The position numbers and the translations under genes are program-made. A stretch of 7,624 nucleotides of DNA from positions 1 to 7,624 of the forward strand of contig JAKASC010000112.1 in NCBI GenBank assembly GCA_021828245.1, written 5' to 3'. Under the pieces are notes generated by a model, which saw only the letters and a list, made by a program, of their open reading frames with translations, had not been told where the DNA came from and made no database searches. Shown here piece by piece: positions 1 through 6,392 of this stretch; position 1 is the first letter of the stretch, and every line of letters starts with the position of its first letter. Origin of the DNA: Acidobacteriota bacterium. Lineage in GTDB: Bacteria; Acidobacteriota; Terriglobia; UBA7540.

Positions 1-2
1 GT

Positions 3-962
3 TTGGCGACGGTGGCGCTCGGCTCGGATACCGGCGGCTCCATTCGCCAGCCCGCCGCCTTTTGCGGCGTGGTCGGCATGATGGGAACCTACGGGCGGGT
101 TTCGCGCTACGGCTTGGTCGCCTTTGCCTCCTCGCTCGACCACATTGGCCCGTTTGGCCGCTCGGTGCGGGATGTTGCGCGCCTGCTGGGCGTCATCGCG
201 GGCCGCGACCCGCGCGATTCCACCTCCGCCGACGTGCCGGTCGAAGATTACGAGGCCACGCTCGGCCGGCCGGTGACGGGATTCAAAATCGGCGTCCCGG
301 AAGAATATTTCAAGGGGCTCAATCCCGAAATCGGCGATAACATTCAAAAAGGTCTGGACCTGTTCGGGCGTTTGGGGTGCGAGATGGTTCCCATTCGCTT
401 GCCGCACACCGAGTACGCCATCGCCTGCTATTACATCATCTGCACGGCGGAAGCGAGCTCCAACTTGGCGCGTTATGACGGGGTGCGCTACGGCCTGCGC
501 GCCCCGAATCCAGCCGGGTTGCGCGACTTGTACAAGCAGACGCGGCATCAGGGCTTCGGCCCCGAGGTCAAGCGACGGATCATGCTGGGAACCTACGTGC
601 TGAGCTCCGGCTATTACGACGCCTACTACCTCAAGGCGCAACAAGTCCGCACGCTCATCACGCGGGATTTTGTCGAGGCCTTCGATGAGGTGGACGCTAT
701 CGTCACGCCCACCTCGCCCATTCCGCCTTTTAAGCTTGGCGAGCGCCTGGACGACCCCCTTCAAATGTATCTGGCGGATATCTACACCGTCACCGCCTCG
801 CTGGCCGGCATTCCCGGCATCTCCATCCCCTGTGGCACGACGCGCGGCGACCCGCCTCTGCCGGTGGGAATGCAAATCCTTGCCCGGCACTTTGACGAAG
901 CGCGGCTGCTTCAACTCGCCGAGGCGTTTGAAAGAGCGGGCGGCTTTCAAATCCACGCTTAG
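3..962 (+). CDS. gatA: Glutamyl-tRNA(Gln)/aspartyl-tRNA(Asn) amidotransferase subunit A, 3' part (5' end outside window)
   Basis: GatA hydrolyses glutamine and supplies ammonia to the GatB partner, which converts Glu-tRNA(Gln) or Asp-tRNA(Asn) to the amidated form in the cytoplasm. The 319 visible residues open in the middle of the amidase signature: GSDTGGSIRQPA lies at residues 7-18, and Ser13 is the expected acyl-enzyme nucleophile of the Ser-cisSer-Lys triad. The GatA-specific block AEASSNLARYDGVRYG follows at 149-164, then the SSGYYDAYY block (201-209), the VTPTSP block (234-239) and the LAGIPGISIPCG block (267-278). Arg192 and Asp259 sit where the glutamine-binding Arg and Asp of bacterial GatA are expected (alignment by eye). 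Known GatA proteins are about 480-490 residues, so roughly 165 are missing, including the catalytic Lys and cis-Ser. The first codon is TTG but is almost certainly internal. The gene ends in TAG. The AEASSNLARYDGVRYG block separates it from generic amidases. Confidence 0.96.
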   Translation: MATVALGSDTGGSIRQPAAFCGVVGMMGTYGRVSRYGLVAFASSLDHIGPFGRSVRDVARLLGVIAGRDPRDSTSADVPVEDYEATLGRPVTGFKIGVPEEYFKGLNPEIGDNIQKGLDLFGRLGCEMVPIRLPHTEYAIACYYIICTAEASSNLARYDGVRYGLRAPNPAGLRDLYKQTRHQGFGPEVKRRIMLGTYVLSSGYYDAYYLKAQQVRTLITRDFVEAFDEVDAIVTPTSPIPPFKLGERLDDPLQMYLADIYTVTASLAGIPGISIPCGTTRGDPPLPVGMQILARHFDEARLLQLAEAFERAGGFQIHA

Positions 963-1004
963 TTGCCGCCGACGGATCGCCCGAGCCGGTGTATGATGCT
1001 CGGG

Positions 1005-2192
1005 ATGTCCCAACCTTCCAAGCCGGCGAATGCGACACATCCCACCGCGCTGGTCCTCGCCGCCCATGCCTGCATGTTCATTTTTGGAATCATCCTGCTG
1101 TTGATGGGTTCGCTTTTGCCGACCCTGGCCGTCAACAACGTGCAAGCCGGAAATTTGGGTTCTTTCCCGCTGGCGGGCATCTTGGTGGCGACGGTCGTGA
1201 TTGGCCCGGTGCTCGACACCGTGGGGGCGCAAGCGGTCTTGGCCGTGGCCCTCGGATTGATTGCCGTCTCGCTGGCCCTCCTGCCGGATTGCCACCGTTA
1301 CGCGGAGCTGGCGGCGGTGGCACTGGCTTACGGGCTGGGAGGCGGAATTCTGAATACAGCCACCAACGCTCTGGTGGCGGACCTGCGCGCCGAAGGTCGT
1401 GGCGCGGCGCTCAATCGGCTCGGAGTCTCTTTTACGTTGGGCGCGCTCGCGGCCCCGTTATTCATGTCGCTCGCGAGCCGCCCCGGCGGCGCGACGCTTG
1501 CCGGTTCCACTCACTTCCCGGCCCTCGGCCAAGCCACCATTTTGCGGCTGCTGGCGGCCGCGACGGCGGTGATTTTAATTCCCGTCGTAGGCCTCCGTTT
1601 TCCCGCGCCCACACGCTCCGGAAGTCGCCTCACCGATTTGCTTGGCGTGCTCAAGGAGCCGATGGTCTGGGCGTTTGGCCTGCTGCTGTTTTTTGAATCA
1701 GGAAACGAAAACTGCCTGTTTGTTTGGACCGGCAAAATGGCCGCCGGCCTGTTTAAGCTCAGCGCGCGGGACGCGGCGCTGACCCTGGGAGGTCTGACCG
1801 CCGCGATGGGCATTGGCCGGCTTTCCGCCTCCCAATACTTGCGATTCCTTGGGAGCCGAAAAACGTTGTTGCTCTCGGCGACCGTCGTAGCGGCGGGGGC
1901 CGCCATCACTTACACCGCCAAGGATATCGGCACGGCGCTGGTGGGCGTGATGGCCATGGGGCTCGGCATGTCGGCGATTTTCCCGACCGGCCTGGGCGTG
2001 GCCGGCGACCGCTTTCCGGGCCAAACCGGAACCGTTTTCGGCGCCGTGATGACGCTCGCGCTTATTGGCGGCACCAGCGGCCCGGCGCTGGGCGGCTGGC
2101 TGGCGGTGCACGGTCTCGCCGACGTTTTGTGGATTCCCATGGTTTCCGCCGTGGCCATTGCCACGCTGACTCTGGTTGTTACCCGCCGATAG
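1005..2192 (+). CDS. Major facilitator superfamily transporter, sugar-permease-like, substrate unknown
   Basis: This is a predicted inner-membrane secondary transporter of 395 residues with about twelve hydrophobic segments (roughly 14-38, 53-73, 76-94, 100-122, 140-157, 178-197, 219-237, 257-276, 287-304, 308-330, 341-366, 373-392). MFS hallmarks are visible. The loop between helices 2 and 3 holds a GPVLDTVG motif (67-74), and the loop between helices 8 and 9 holds GIGRLSASQYLRFLGSRK (269-286), a form of the GR-x8-RxGxRR pattern. Helix 7 carries polar FESGNEN, a position where sugar-type MFS carriers often have Gly-x-Glu; substrate identity is not readable from this. The frame also opens with TTG at 963 and ATG at 993 and 996. 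No candidate has a good Shine-Dalgarno sequence. I chose ATG 1005 because it gives a normal short polar N-terminus before helix 1. It lies 42 bases after gatA, so co-transcription is possible. No partner gene indicates its substrate. Confidence 0.87.
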   Translation: MSQPSKPANATHPTALVLAAHACMFIFGIILLLMGSLLPTLAVNNVQAGNLGSFPLAGILVATVVIGPVLDTVGAQAVLAVALGLIAVSLALLPDCHRYAELAAVALAYGLGGGILNTATNALVADLRAEGRGAALNRLGVSFTLGALAAPLFMSLASRPGGATLAGSTHFPALGQATILRLLAAATAVILIPVVGLRFPAPTRSGSRLTDLLGVLKEPMVWAFGLLLFFESGNENCLFVWTGKMAAGLFKLSARDAALTLGGLTAAMGIGRLSASQYLRFLGSRKTLLLSATVVAAGAAITYTAKDIGTALVGVMAMGLGMSAIFPTGLGVAGDRFPGQTGTVFGAVMTLALIGGTSGPALGGWLAVHGLADVLWIPMVSAVAIATLTLVVTRR

Positions 2193-2244
2193 CAGACATT
2201 GGGTCGCCTCACCCGCCGCGGCAAGAAGGCTGAACTCGTCCCAC

Positions 2245-2275
2245 AAAAAAAGAGGGACCGCGGGAGCGGTCCCTC
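2245..2275 (-). terminator. Intrinsic (Rho-independent) terminator of the TonB-dependent receptor gene
   Basis: GAGGGACCGC (2252-2261) and GCGGTCCCTC (2266-2275) form a perfect 10-bp GC-rich stem around a 4-base loop. On the minus strand the stem is followed directly by seven T residues (plus-strand A run 2245-2251). The stem begins 23 bases past the TAA stop of the receptor gene. On the plus strand the hairpin is followed by AGGGTTCAGG with no U tract, so it should act mainly on the minus-strand gene. No separate terminator for the convergent transporter gene is visible. Confidence 0.93.
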
Positions 2276-2298
2276 AGGGTTCAGGAGGGGTGGTGTGG

Positions 2299-5200
2299 TT
2301 AGAAAGTTAAGCGCGCGCTGAATTCGAATTGGCGGAAGTTGTTGCCGTGGCGCGCAAAGCTGGTGGTTCCGGTCACCTGGCCGAACCCACCGTTGCTGCA
2401 ACCGCCGTTCTTAAGGCTGTCGCAACTGCCGTTCGGGTTAGAGAAAGTCGGGGTGTTCGTGAAGTTGAAGGCTTGGGCGCGGAACTGTAAGTTGAACCGC
2501 TCGGTAAGCTTGAAGTCGCGGAACAGCGCGCTGTCCCAGTCAAACTGGTGCGGCCCATGGAATGCATAGAAGGCGGAGGTGCCAAAGCGCGCCGTGCTCA
2601 CGCCTCGGAAGCAGCTTGGGTCAAACCAATCTTCGCCGGGCCCGATGTTTTTGGGAGTGATAATCGTGCTGCACAGTCGGTCGGGCCGCTGGGAGTTGAA
2701 CGGAGCATTTAAAGAGCTGCCACTCGCACTCAGGCCGACCACCGAGCCTGAAACGGAACTAACCAGGCTGCTGAACTGCCAGCCGCCCAGGACTTTTGCC
2801 GGGACGCCGGTTCGGACAAAGCGCTGGCCAGCGCCGAAAGGAGGTTGCCAGATGAATTCGGCCTCAAAGTTCTGTGGACGATCGAATGGGGCCAAACCTC
2901 GGTTCAAATAATAGTACTTGGGATTCTCGATGGAGGCCGAGCTTTTCTCATCATTGACGCCTGCCTCGCCGATGGTCTTCGACCAGGTATAAGCCAAGTG
3001 AACATCAAAGCCCTGGTGGAAGTGGTGGGTCAGCGTGGCTTGCAGGGAGTCGTAGTGCATATCCCCGATGGGCGTGATGAGCACAGTCGCGCCGGTGCGG
3101 CAGCCGAGCGCGGTCGAGGCGGCGCTGGGGCAGATGGCTTTGTTGCTGCCGTTAAAGTTATACGGTTGGCTGGCCGCCCCGCCGCCCGGATACCCGGCGT
3201 TCAAGTTCCACCAACCCGTCAGATTCACCGTCCGCGTAGCCACGTAACCGGCTTGCGCCACCCAGCCGCCGGGCAGTTCCTTCTGAAGCGTGAAGTTCCA
3301 CGACTGAATGTAGGCGCGCTGAACATGGTGGGCGGGCGTGGTCACCAGGTTGACGTTACCGGGAATCGGGTTGGAGGCGCTGGTCAAGCTCGGCAGGACA
3401 GCTGGCGGCACGATGCCGATGGGGAGCGTGCCGCCGGCGCCAAAGCAATAGGAGGGGTAAGTCGTGCATTCGCCTCCAGGGGTGTTCTGTAGGCTGGCTG
3501 CATCCAACACGCCGGCCGCCGTCAGCGAGTTGGGCGTTCCCTCTGCCAAAGGAATAAGAATAGGATAGTTGGTTCGAATATCATCAATCAGGTTAAAGGG
3601 ATCGGTAGTGATGCCATAGCCGGCGCGCACCACGAACCCGTGCCGGGCGCGATAGGCCAACCCGAGCCGCGGCGAAAATTGTTTCTTGCTGACACTGACG
3701 CCACAATCGAGTGGGATGCCGCCCTCACCGCAGTTTTCCATCAAGCCGGTGGAAAAGTTATACAGCTCCACGCCGCGCGGCGTGCCGGCGCGGGTCGGGA
3801 AAGGATCATATTCCCACCGAACCCCATACGTGGCGGTCAGCCTGGGAGTGACCTGATAAGTGTCGCCGACGTAAAGCGCAATCTCGTGCGTGACGGTGTG
3901 GAAGAAATTGGGAACCTGGATGTTCCGGCCCCAACCGTTATCGAGGCCCAAGAGGAAACTGGCAAAATCGTTGTAGTTATTGGAAGAGCTGGTGTGGCCG
4001 CTGCTGCTGCAGTTCCCGCACTGCGTAGGGCCGGAGCCAAAACCGAAGCCGCCGGCGGCCGGCCACGATGTTCCGCCCGCGTTCCACTCCGGCTGCTCCT
4101 GGTTGAGGTGTTGATCCATAAACGCCCCGCCAAATTGGACGGTGTGCTTGCCGTGGATCCAATTGGCGTCACCGCTCCAGAAAAACTGCGGGTCGTTCCG
4201 GAAGTAAGGCATGAAGTTGTACTGCGTTCCGAGCAGGCCGAAGCCGCTGATGTTGAGTTGCGGCGTGCTCCCTTCAAAAAGCCGTGTGCCGTTGGTGCCC
4301 GGAATGCCTAGCACCTGGCCTTCGTTGGTTGAAAGGTTCAGTTGCTGCGAGTTCGTCACCATGCGGGTGAAGCCGAAGTTGCCGTCAATCACCAAATTCG
4401 GCGACGCCACGTAGTTGCCGGTGACGCTAAACGTAATGGTATGGCCGTTGCCCTTGCCCGGATTGCCGATGTAACCGCTCACCCCGTCGCCTTGCAGCGT
4501 GTTGCCGAAGACTGTCGGATTCAGCGTATCGTAATGGAGGTAGCCGAGGTGTCCAAACATGGTGAATTTGTTGGTCGCGTTCCAGTTGATTTTGTCGTCG
4601 GTGGTGATGCGGTTAAAATGAACATCCGCATTGAAAATGTAGTTGTTGGAGACTTCGCTGTTATTGGTGCTCGTGATGTTGGGCACCGGCATCATCGCCA
4701 TCAGCTTGGACGCGATGGGGCTGATGCGAGCCGTCGGAATGACGTTGCCGCACATGCCCTGCGCGTTGGCCTGCGAAGGCATGCAGAGCGCGTTATAGAG
4801 CGGGCTCGAAGGATTGTCCGAAGCCATAATCTGAGTGCGGTTGTTCCCCTTGGCGTCGCCGGTGGTCGGGTCGTAAATGATATCGCCGTTGGGCTTGGTC
4901 ACGCCCGACGCGGTGCCCAGCAAGCCTCGCAGGTCCCCGTGGATCATGGCCGGGGTCGGGACAGCCGTTGTGGTGTGGGCAAAGGTATAGTCCCGAGTGA
5001 ACTCAACGTTCGAGAAGAAGAACAACTTGTTCCTCTTGATGGGTCCGCCGATGCTTTCTCCAAACTGGTTGTAAACGTCTTTCGGCTGGCTCGTAATGTG
5101 CTCTCTCGGAGCAAAGAACGGCAGAGCCTCCAACTTGTTGTCATAATGATATTCGTAAGCGTCGCCATGGAACTGGTTGGTGCCGCTCCTGATTTCCACG

Positions 5201-5949
5201 TTCGCCGCCGTTCCACCCGCGAAACCTTGGTTCACGTTGAAGTCGTTCGTGCTGACGTTCACTACCTGGATGGCGTCCGAGGAGGGAATGTAGGCGGCAT
5301 TCTCCGGCACCCAGATGTTCCACTGGCTGACACCATCAATCTGAATGCTGTTGCCCAGGTCGCTCGTGCCGTTCGACCAGAACTGCAGGGCGCGGGAAGG
5401 ATTCGTCGGAATCGAGTGGGCGCTGTTGGGAGGGATCAGCCCGGGAACCGCGCGGAATAACCCCTCAAAGTTATTGCCGGGCGGCATGGGGATATTCTCG
5501 ATTTGCGTCGCGGTGATGTTGTGATGGACGTTGGCGTGCGTAGTTTGGAGCAAGGGCGCGGCGCCCGTCACCTGCACGGTCTGGGTCACGGAACCCAAGG
5601 TCAGCTTCGCGTCCACGCGGGCGGCGGAATTGTACGGCACGATCACGCCCGTCCTGGCGAACGTCTTGAAGCCCTTGGCCGAAATTTTTACGTCGTAGGT
5701 TCCCGAAGGCAACGTGGTGATGACGTAGCCCCCGGAAGGATCCGTGGTCGCGGTGCGGGTCAGGTGAGTCTCTTCTTGCGTTGCCGTGACCGTCGCGCCC
5801 GGAACGGCCGCCCCCGAGGGATCGGTCACCGTCCCGGTAATCGAACTGTAAAGAACCTGCGCCCTGGCCGGACGAACAGAAGCCACGCCAACCACCCCGG
5901 CCACCAGAATGCAAAGCGTTCCCAGCCGCTTCGTGATGCGCTCCGACAT
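2299..5949 (-). CDS. Oar-like TonB-dependent outer-membrane receptor with carboxypeptidase-regulatory-like N-terminal domain
   Basis: A 1216-residue outer-membrane protein of the Oar-like TonB-dependent family, abundant in Acidobacteriota. The ligand cannot be deduced. Residues 1-30 are a signal peptide (basic start, hydrophobic core 9-24, ARA before Gln31). Residues about 35-118 are a beta-sandwich carboxypeptidase-regulatory-like domain (SITGTVTDPSGAAVPGA...). TQTVQVTGA at 122-130 resembles a TonB-box or linker. The plug spans about 135-255 (ENIPMPPGNNF, SIQIDGVS). The barrel follows with family blocks NQFHGDAYEY (258-267), NQFGESIGGPIKRNKLFFF (294-312), FASFLLGL (662-669) and DSALFRDFKLTERFNLQFRA (1139-1158). 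It ends in Phe, as expected for BAM-dependent barrel assembly. All 14 cysteines of the mature protein fall in sequential close pairs. The start at 5949 is supported by AAGGAGG six bases upstream; an in-frame ATG at 6030 would put 27 charged residues before the signal peptide. No exbB, exbD, tonB or susD gene lies nearby. Function beyond the family is not known. Confidence 0.94.
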   Translation of the reverse strand: MSERITKRLGTLCILVAGVVGVASVRPARAQVLYSSITGTVTDPSGAAVPGATVTATQEETHLTRTATTDPSGGYVITTLPSGTYDVKISAKGFKTFARTGVIVPYNSAARVDAKLTLGSVTQTVQVTGAAPLLQTTHANVHHNITATQIENIPMPPGNNFEGLFRAVPGLIPPNSAHSIPTNPSRALQFWSNGTSDLGNSIQIDGVSQWNIWVPENAAYIPSSDAIQVVNVSTNDFNVNQGFAGGTAANVEIRSGTNQFHGDAYEYHYDNKLEALPFFAPREHITSQPKDVYNQFGESIGGPIKRNKLFFFSNVEFTRDYTFAHTTTAVPTPAMIHGDLRGLLGTASGVTKPNGDIIYDPTTGDAKGNNRTQIMASDNPSSPLYNALCMPSQANAQGMCGNVIPTARISPIASKLMAMMPVPNITSTNNSEVSNNYIFNADVHFNRITTDDKINWNATNKFTMFGHLGYLHYDTLNPTVFGNTLQGDGVSGYIGNPGKGNGHTITFSVTGNYVASPNLVIDGNFGFTRMVTNSQQLNLSTNEGQVLGIPGTNGTRLFEGSTPQLNISGFGLLGTQYNFMPYFRNDPQFFWSGDANWIHGKHTVQFGGAFMDQHLNQEQPEWNAGGTSWPAAGGFGFGSGPTQCGNCSSSGHTSSSNNYNDFASFLLGLDNGWGRNIQVPNFFHTVTHEIALYVGDTYQVTPRLTATYGVRWEYDPFPTRAGTPRGVELYNFSTGLMENCGEGGIPLDCGVSVSKKQFSPRLGLAYRARHGFVVRAGYGITTDPFNLIDDIRTNYPILIPLAEGTPNSLTAAGVLDAASLQNTPGGECTTYPSYCFGAGGTLPIGIVPPAVLPSLTSASNPIPGNVNLVTTPAHHVQRAYIQSWNFTLQKELPGGWVAQAGYVATRTVNLTGWWNLNAGYPGGGAASQPYNFNGSNKAICPSAASTALGCRTGATVLITPIGDMHYDSLQATLTHHFHQGFDVHLAYTWSKTIGEAGVNDEKSSASIENPKYYYLNRGLAPFDRPQNFEAEFIWQPPFGAGQRFVRTGVPAKVLGGWQFSSLVSSVSGSVVGLSASGSSLNAPFNSQRPDRLCSTIITPKNIGPGEDWFDPSCFRGVSTARFGTSAFYAFHGPHQFDWDSALFRDFKLTERFNLQFRAQAFNFTNTPTFSNPNGSCDSLKNGGCSNGGFGQVTGTTSFARHGNNFRQFEFSARLTF

Positions 5950-5955
5950 GACTTG

Positions 5956-5962
5956 CCTCCTT
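5956..5962 (-). promoter_or_regulatory. Ribosome binding site of the receptor gene
   Basis: The minus strand reads AAGGAGG, a full match to the anti-Shine-Dalgarno sequence, six bases before ATG 5949. It decides the start in favour of the Met that begins the signal peptide. The in-frame ATG at 6030 has only a run of G directly abutting it. Confidence 0.9.
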
Positions 5963-5985
5963 GCGTTAAGTCGTTTTTTCCTTGA

Positions 5986-6051
5986 CCCCGCGAGCCTAGC
6001 CTGCCCACTCTGTGAAACTTTCAAGTTCATCCCCTAGTGCTGCTCGCGAGG
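5986..6051 (-). promoter_or_regulatory. Possible long-range stem in the receptor mRNA leader
   Basis: On the minus strand CCTCGCGAGC (6051-6042) can pair with GCTCGCGGGG (5995-5986) to give ten consecutive pairs, nine Watson-Crick and one U-G. The loop is 46 bases and includes the upstream in-frame ATG at 6030. A short CTAG/CTAG pairing just inside could extend it. The 3' arm ends 23 bases before the Shine-Dalgarno sequence, so the fold would not hide it directly. I do not recognise a named riboswitch or leader family. CTCGCGAG in the 5' arm is itself an 8-base palindrome, so local alternatives exist. The pairing is seen in the sequence; a regulatory role is inference. Confidence 0.35.
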
Positions 6052-6061
6052 CTTAAGTCCC

Positions 6062-6076
6062 CTGCGCATTCCGCAG
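6062..6076 (-). repeat. Small inverted repeat in the leader (5-bp stem, 5-base loop)
   Basis: CTGCG and CGCAG flank GAATG on the minus strand, a minor hairpin in the receptor leader. It has no T run after it, so it is not a terminator. It may be chance. Confidence 0.25.
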
Positions 6077-6130
6077 AGTGAGGAGCTATCCCTCGCCCTC
6101 CAAAAACCCAAATGCGACTCGACGCTAAGT

Positions 6131-6142
6131 GGAACCAGTTCC
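6131..6142. repeat. Short dyad GGAAC-CA-GTTCC downstream of the receptor promoter
   Basis: Two 5-base half-sites in inverted orientation with a 2-base centre lie about 30-41 bases after the predicted transcription start of the receptor gene. The centre is too tight for an RNA hairpin, but the spacing would suit a dimeric repressor. There is no second copy in the window to support an operator, so this is only a candidate. Confidence 0.25.
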
Positions 6143-6179
6143 CGAAACGACCACCCAACAGCCGCTCGGAATGAGCACA

Positions 6180-6208
6180 CTTATAGCCCCTCACCATCAC
6201 CGTGTCAA
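6180..6208 (-). promoter_or_regulatory. Sigma-70 type promoter of the receptor gene
   Basis: The minus strand shows a consensus -35 box TTGACA (6208-6203), a 17-base spacer and a -10 box TATAAG (6185-6180). An A/T-rich tract (about 6226-6211, mostly A and T) lies immediately upstream of the -35 box, where an UP element would sit. Transcription should start near 6172, giving a leader of about 223 bases before ATG 5949. It is the only near-consensus promoter I see in the intergenic region and points toward the receptor gene. Confidence 0.82.
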
Positions 6209-6392
6209 GAGAAATTTTTTAATTCCTGAAACCTCCGACCGTGAGCCAACGTCTAACCTGGAAGAGCTGTACCTGCCAATCAACCCGGTGCGGAATAAAT
6301 TTTCTTGAACAGCCGGCCGCTCGCGTCACAACGATTTTCGTGGGGATGTCTTGCCTAGAGTAGCCTGCCAGGTTGGTTTCCGGGGAATACGG

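Larger units (their letters stand above)
5950..6392. other. 443-base intergenic region between the response regulator gene and the receptor gene
   Basis: Both flanking genes are on the minus strand. The part nearer the receptor holds its promoter, leader and ribosome binding site, listed separately. The part from about 6227 to 6392, just downstream of the response regulator stop codon, shows no credible gene and no clear hairpin followed by T residues. A 7-base inverted pair (AACCTGG at 6254-6260, CCAGGTT at 6368-6374) is too short and too distant to interpret. The receptor gene has its own promoter, so it need not depend on read-through from the response regulator. It could still receive some, because no terminator is visible between them. 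Confidence 0.7.

Noticed and set aside
963..1004. TTG at 963 as the transporter start, abutting the gatA stop codon
   Set aside because: It would add 14 residues (starting PPTDRPSRC) with no Shine-Dalgarno support, while ATG codons follow at 993, 996 and 1005. ATG 993 remains possible; 1005 is preferred.
989..1696. A 235-codon plus-strand frame overlapping the transporter gene
   Set aside because: Out-of-frame shadow of the transporter; its translation is rich in Arg, Gly and Pro, with no membrane segments or known motifs.
4342..5460. A 372-codon open frame on the plus strand inside the receptor gene
   Set aside because: It is wholly antisense to a clearly coding receptor and its translation is a Val/Arg/Gly/His-rich mix with no recognisable domain. 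GC-biased codons on the minus strand readily leave the complementary frame free of stops. The same applies to plus-strand frames at 2845-3492 and 3640-4311.
5950..6030. Receptor start at ATG 6030, giving 1243 residues
   Set aside because: It would put 27 mostly charged residues before a well-formed signal peptide, and its upstream GGGG abuts the ATG. ATG 5949 has AAGGAGG at ideal spacing.
6351..6392. Terminator for the response regulator gene just after its stop codon
   Set aside because: No GC-rich hairpin followed by a T run on the minus strand could be found between 6392 and the receptor promoter.
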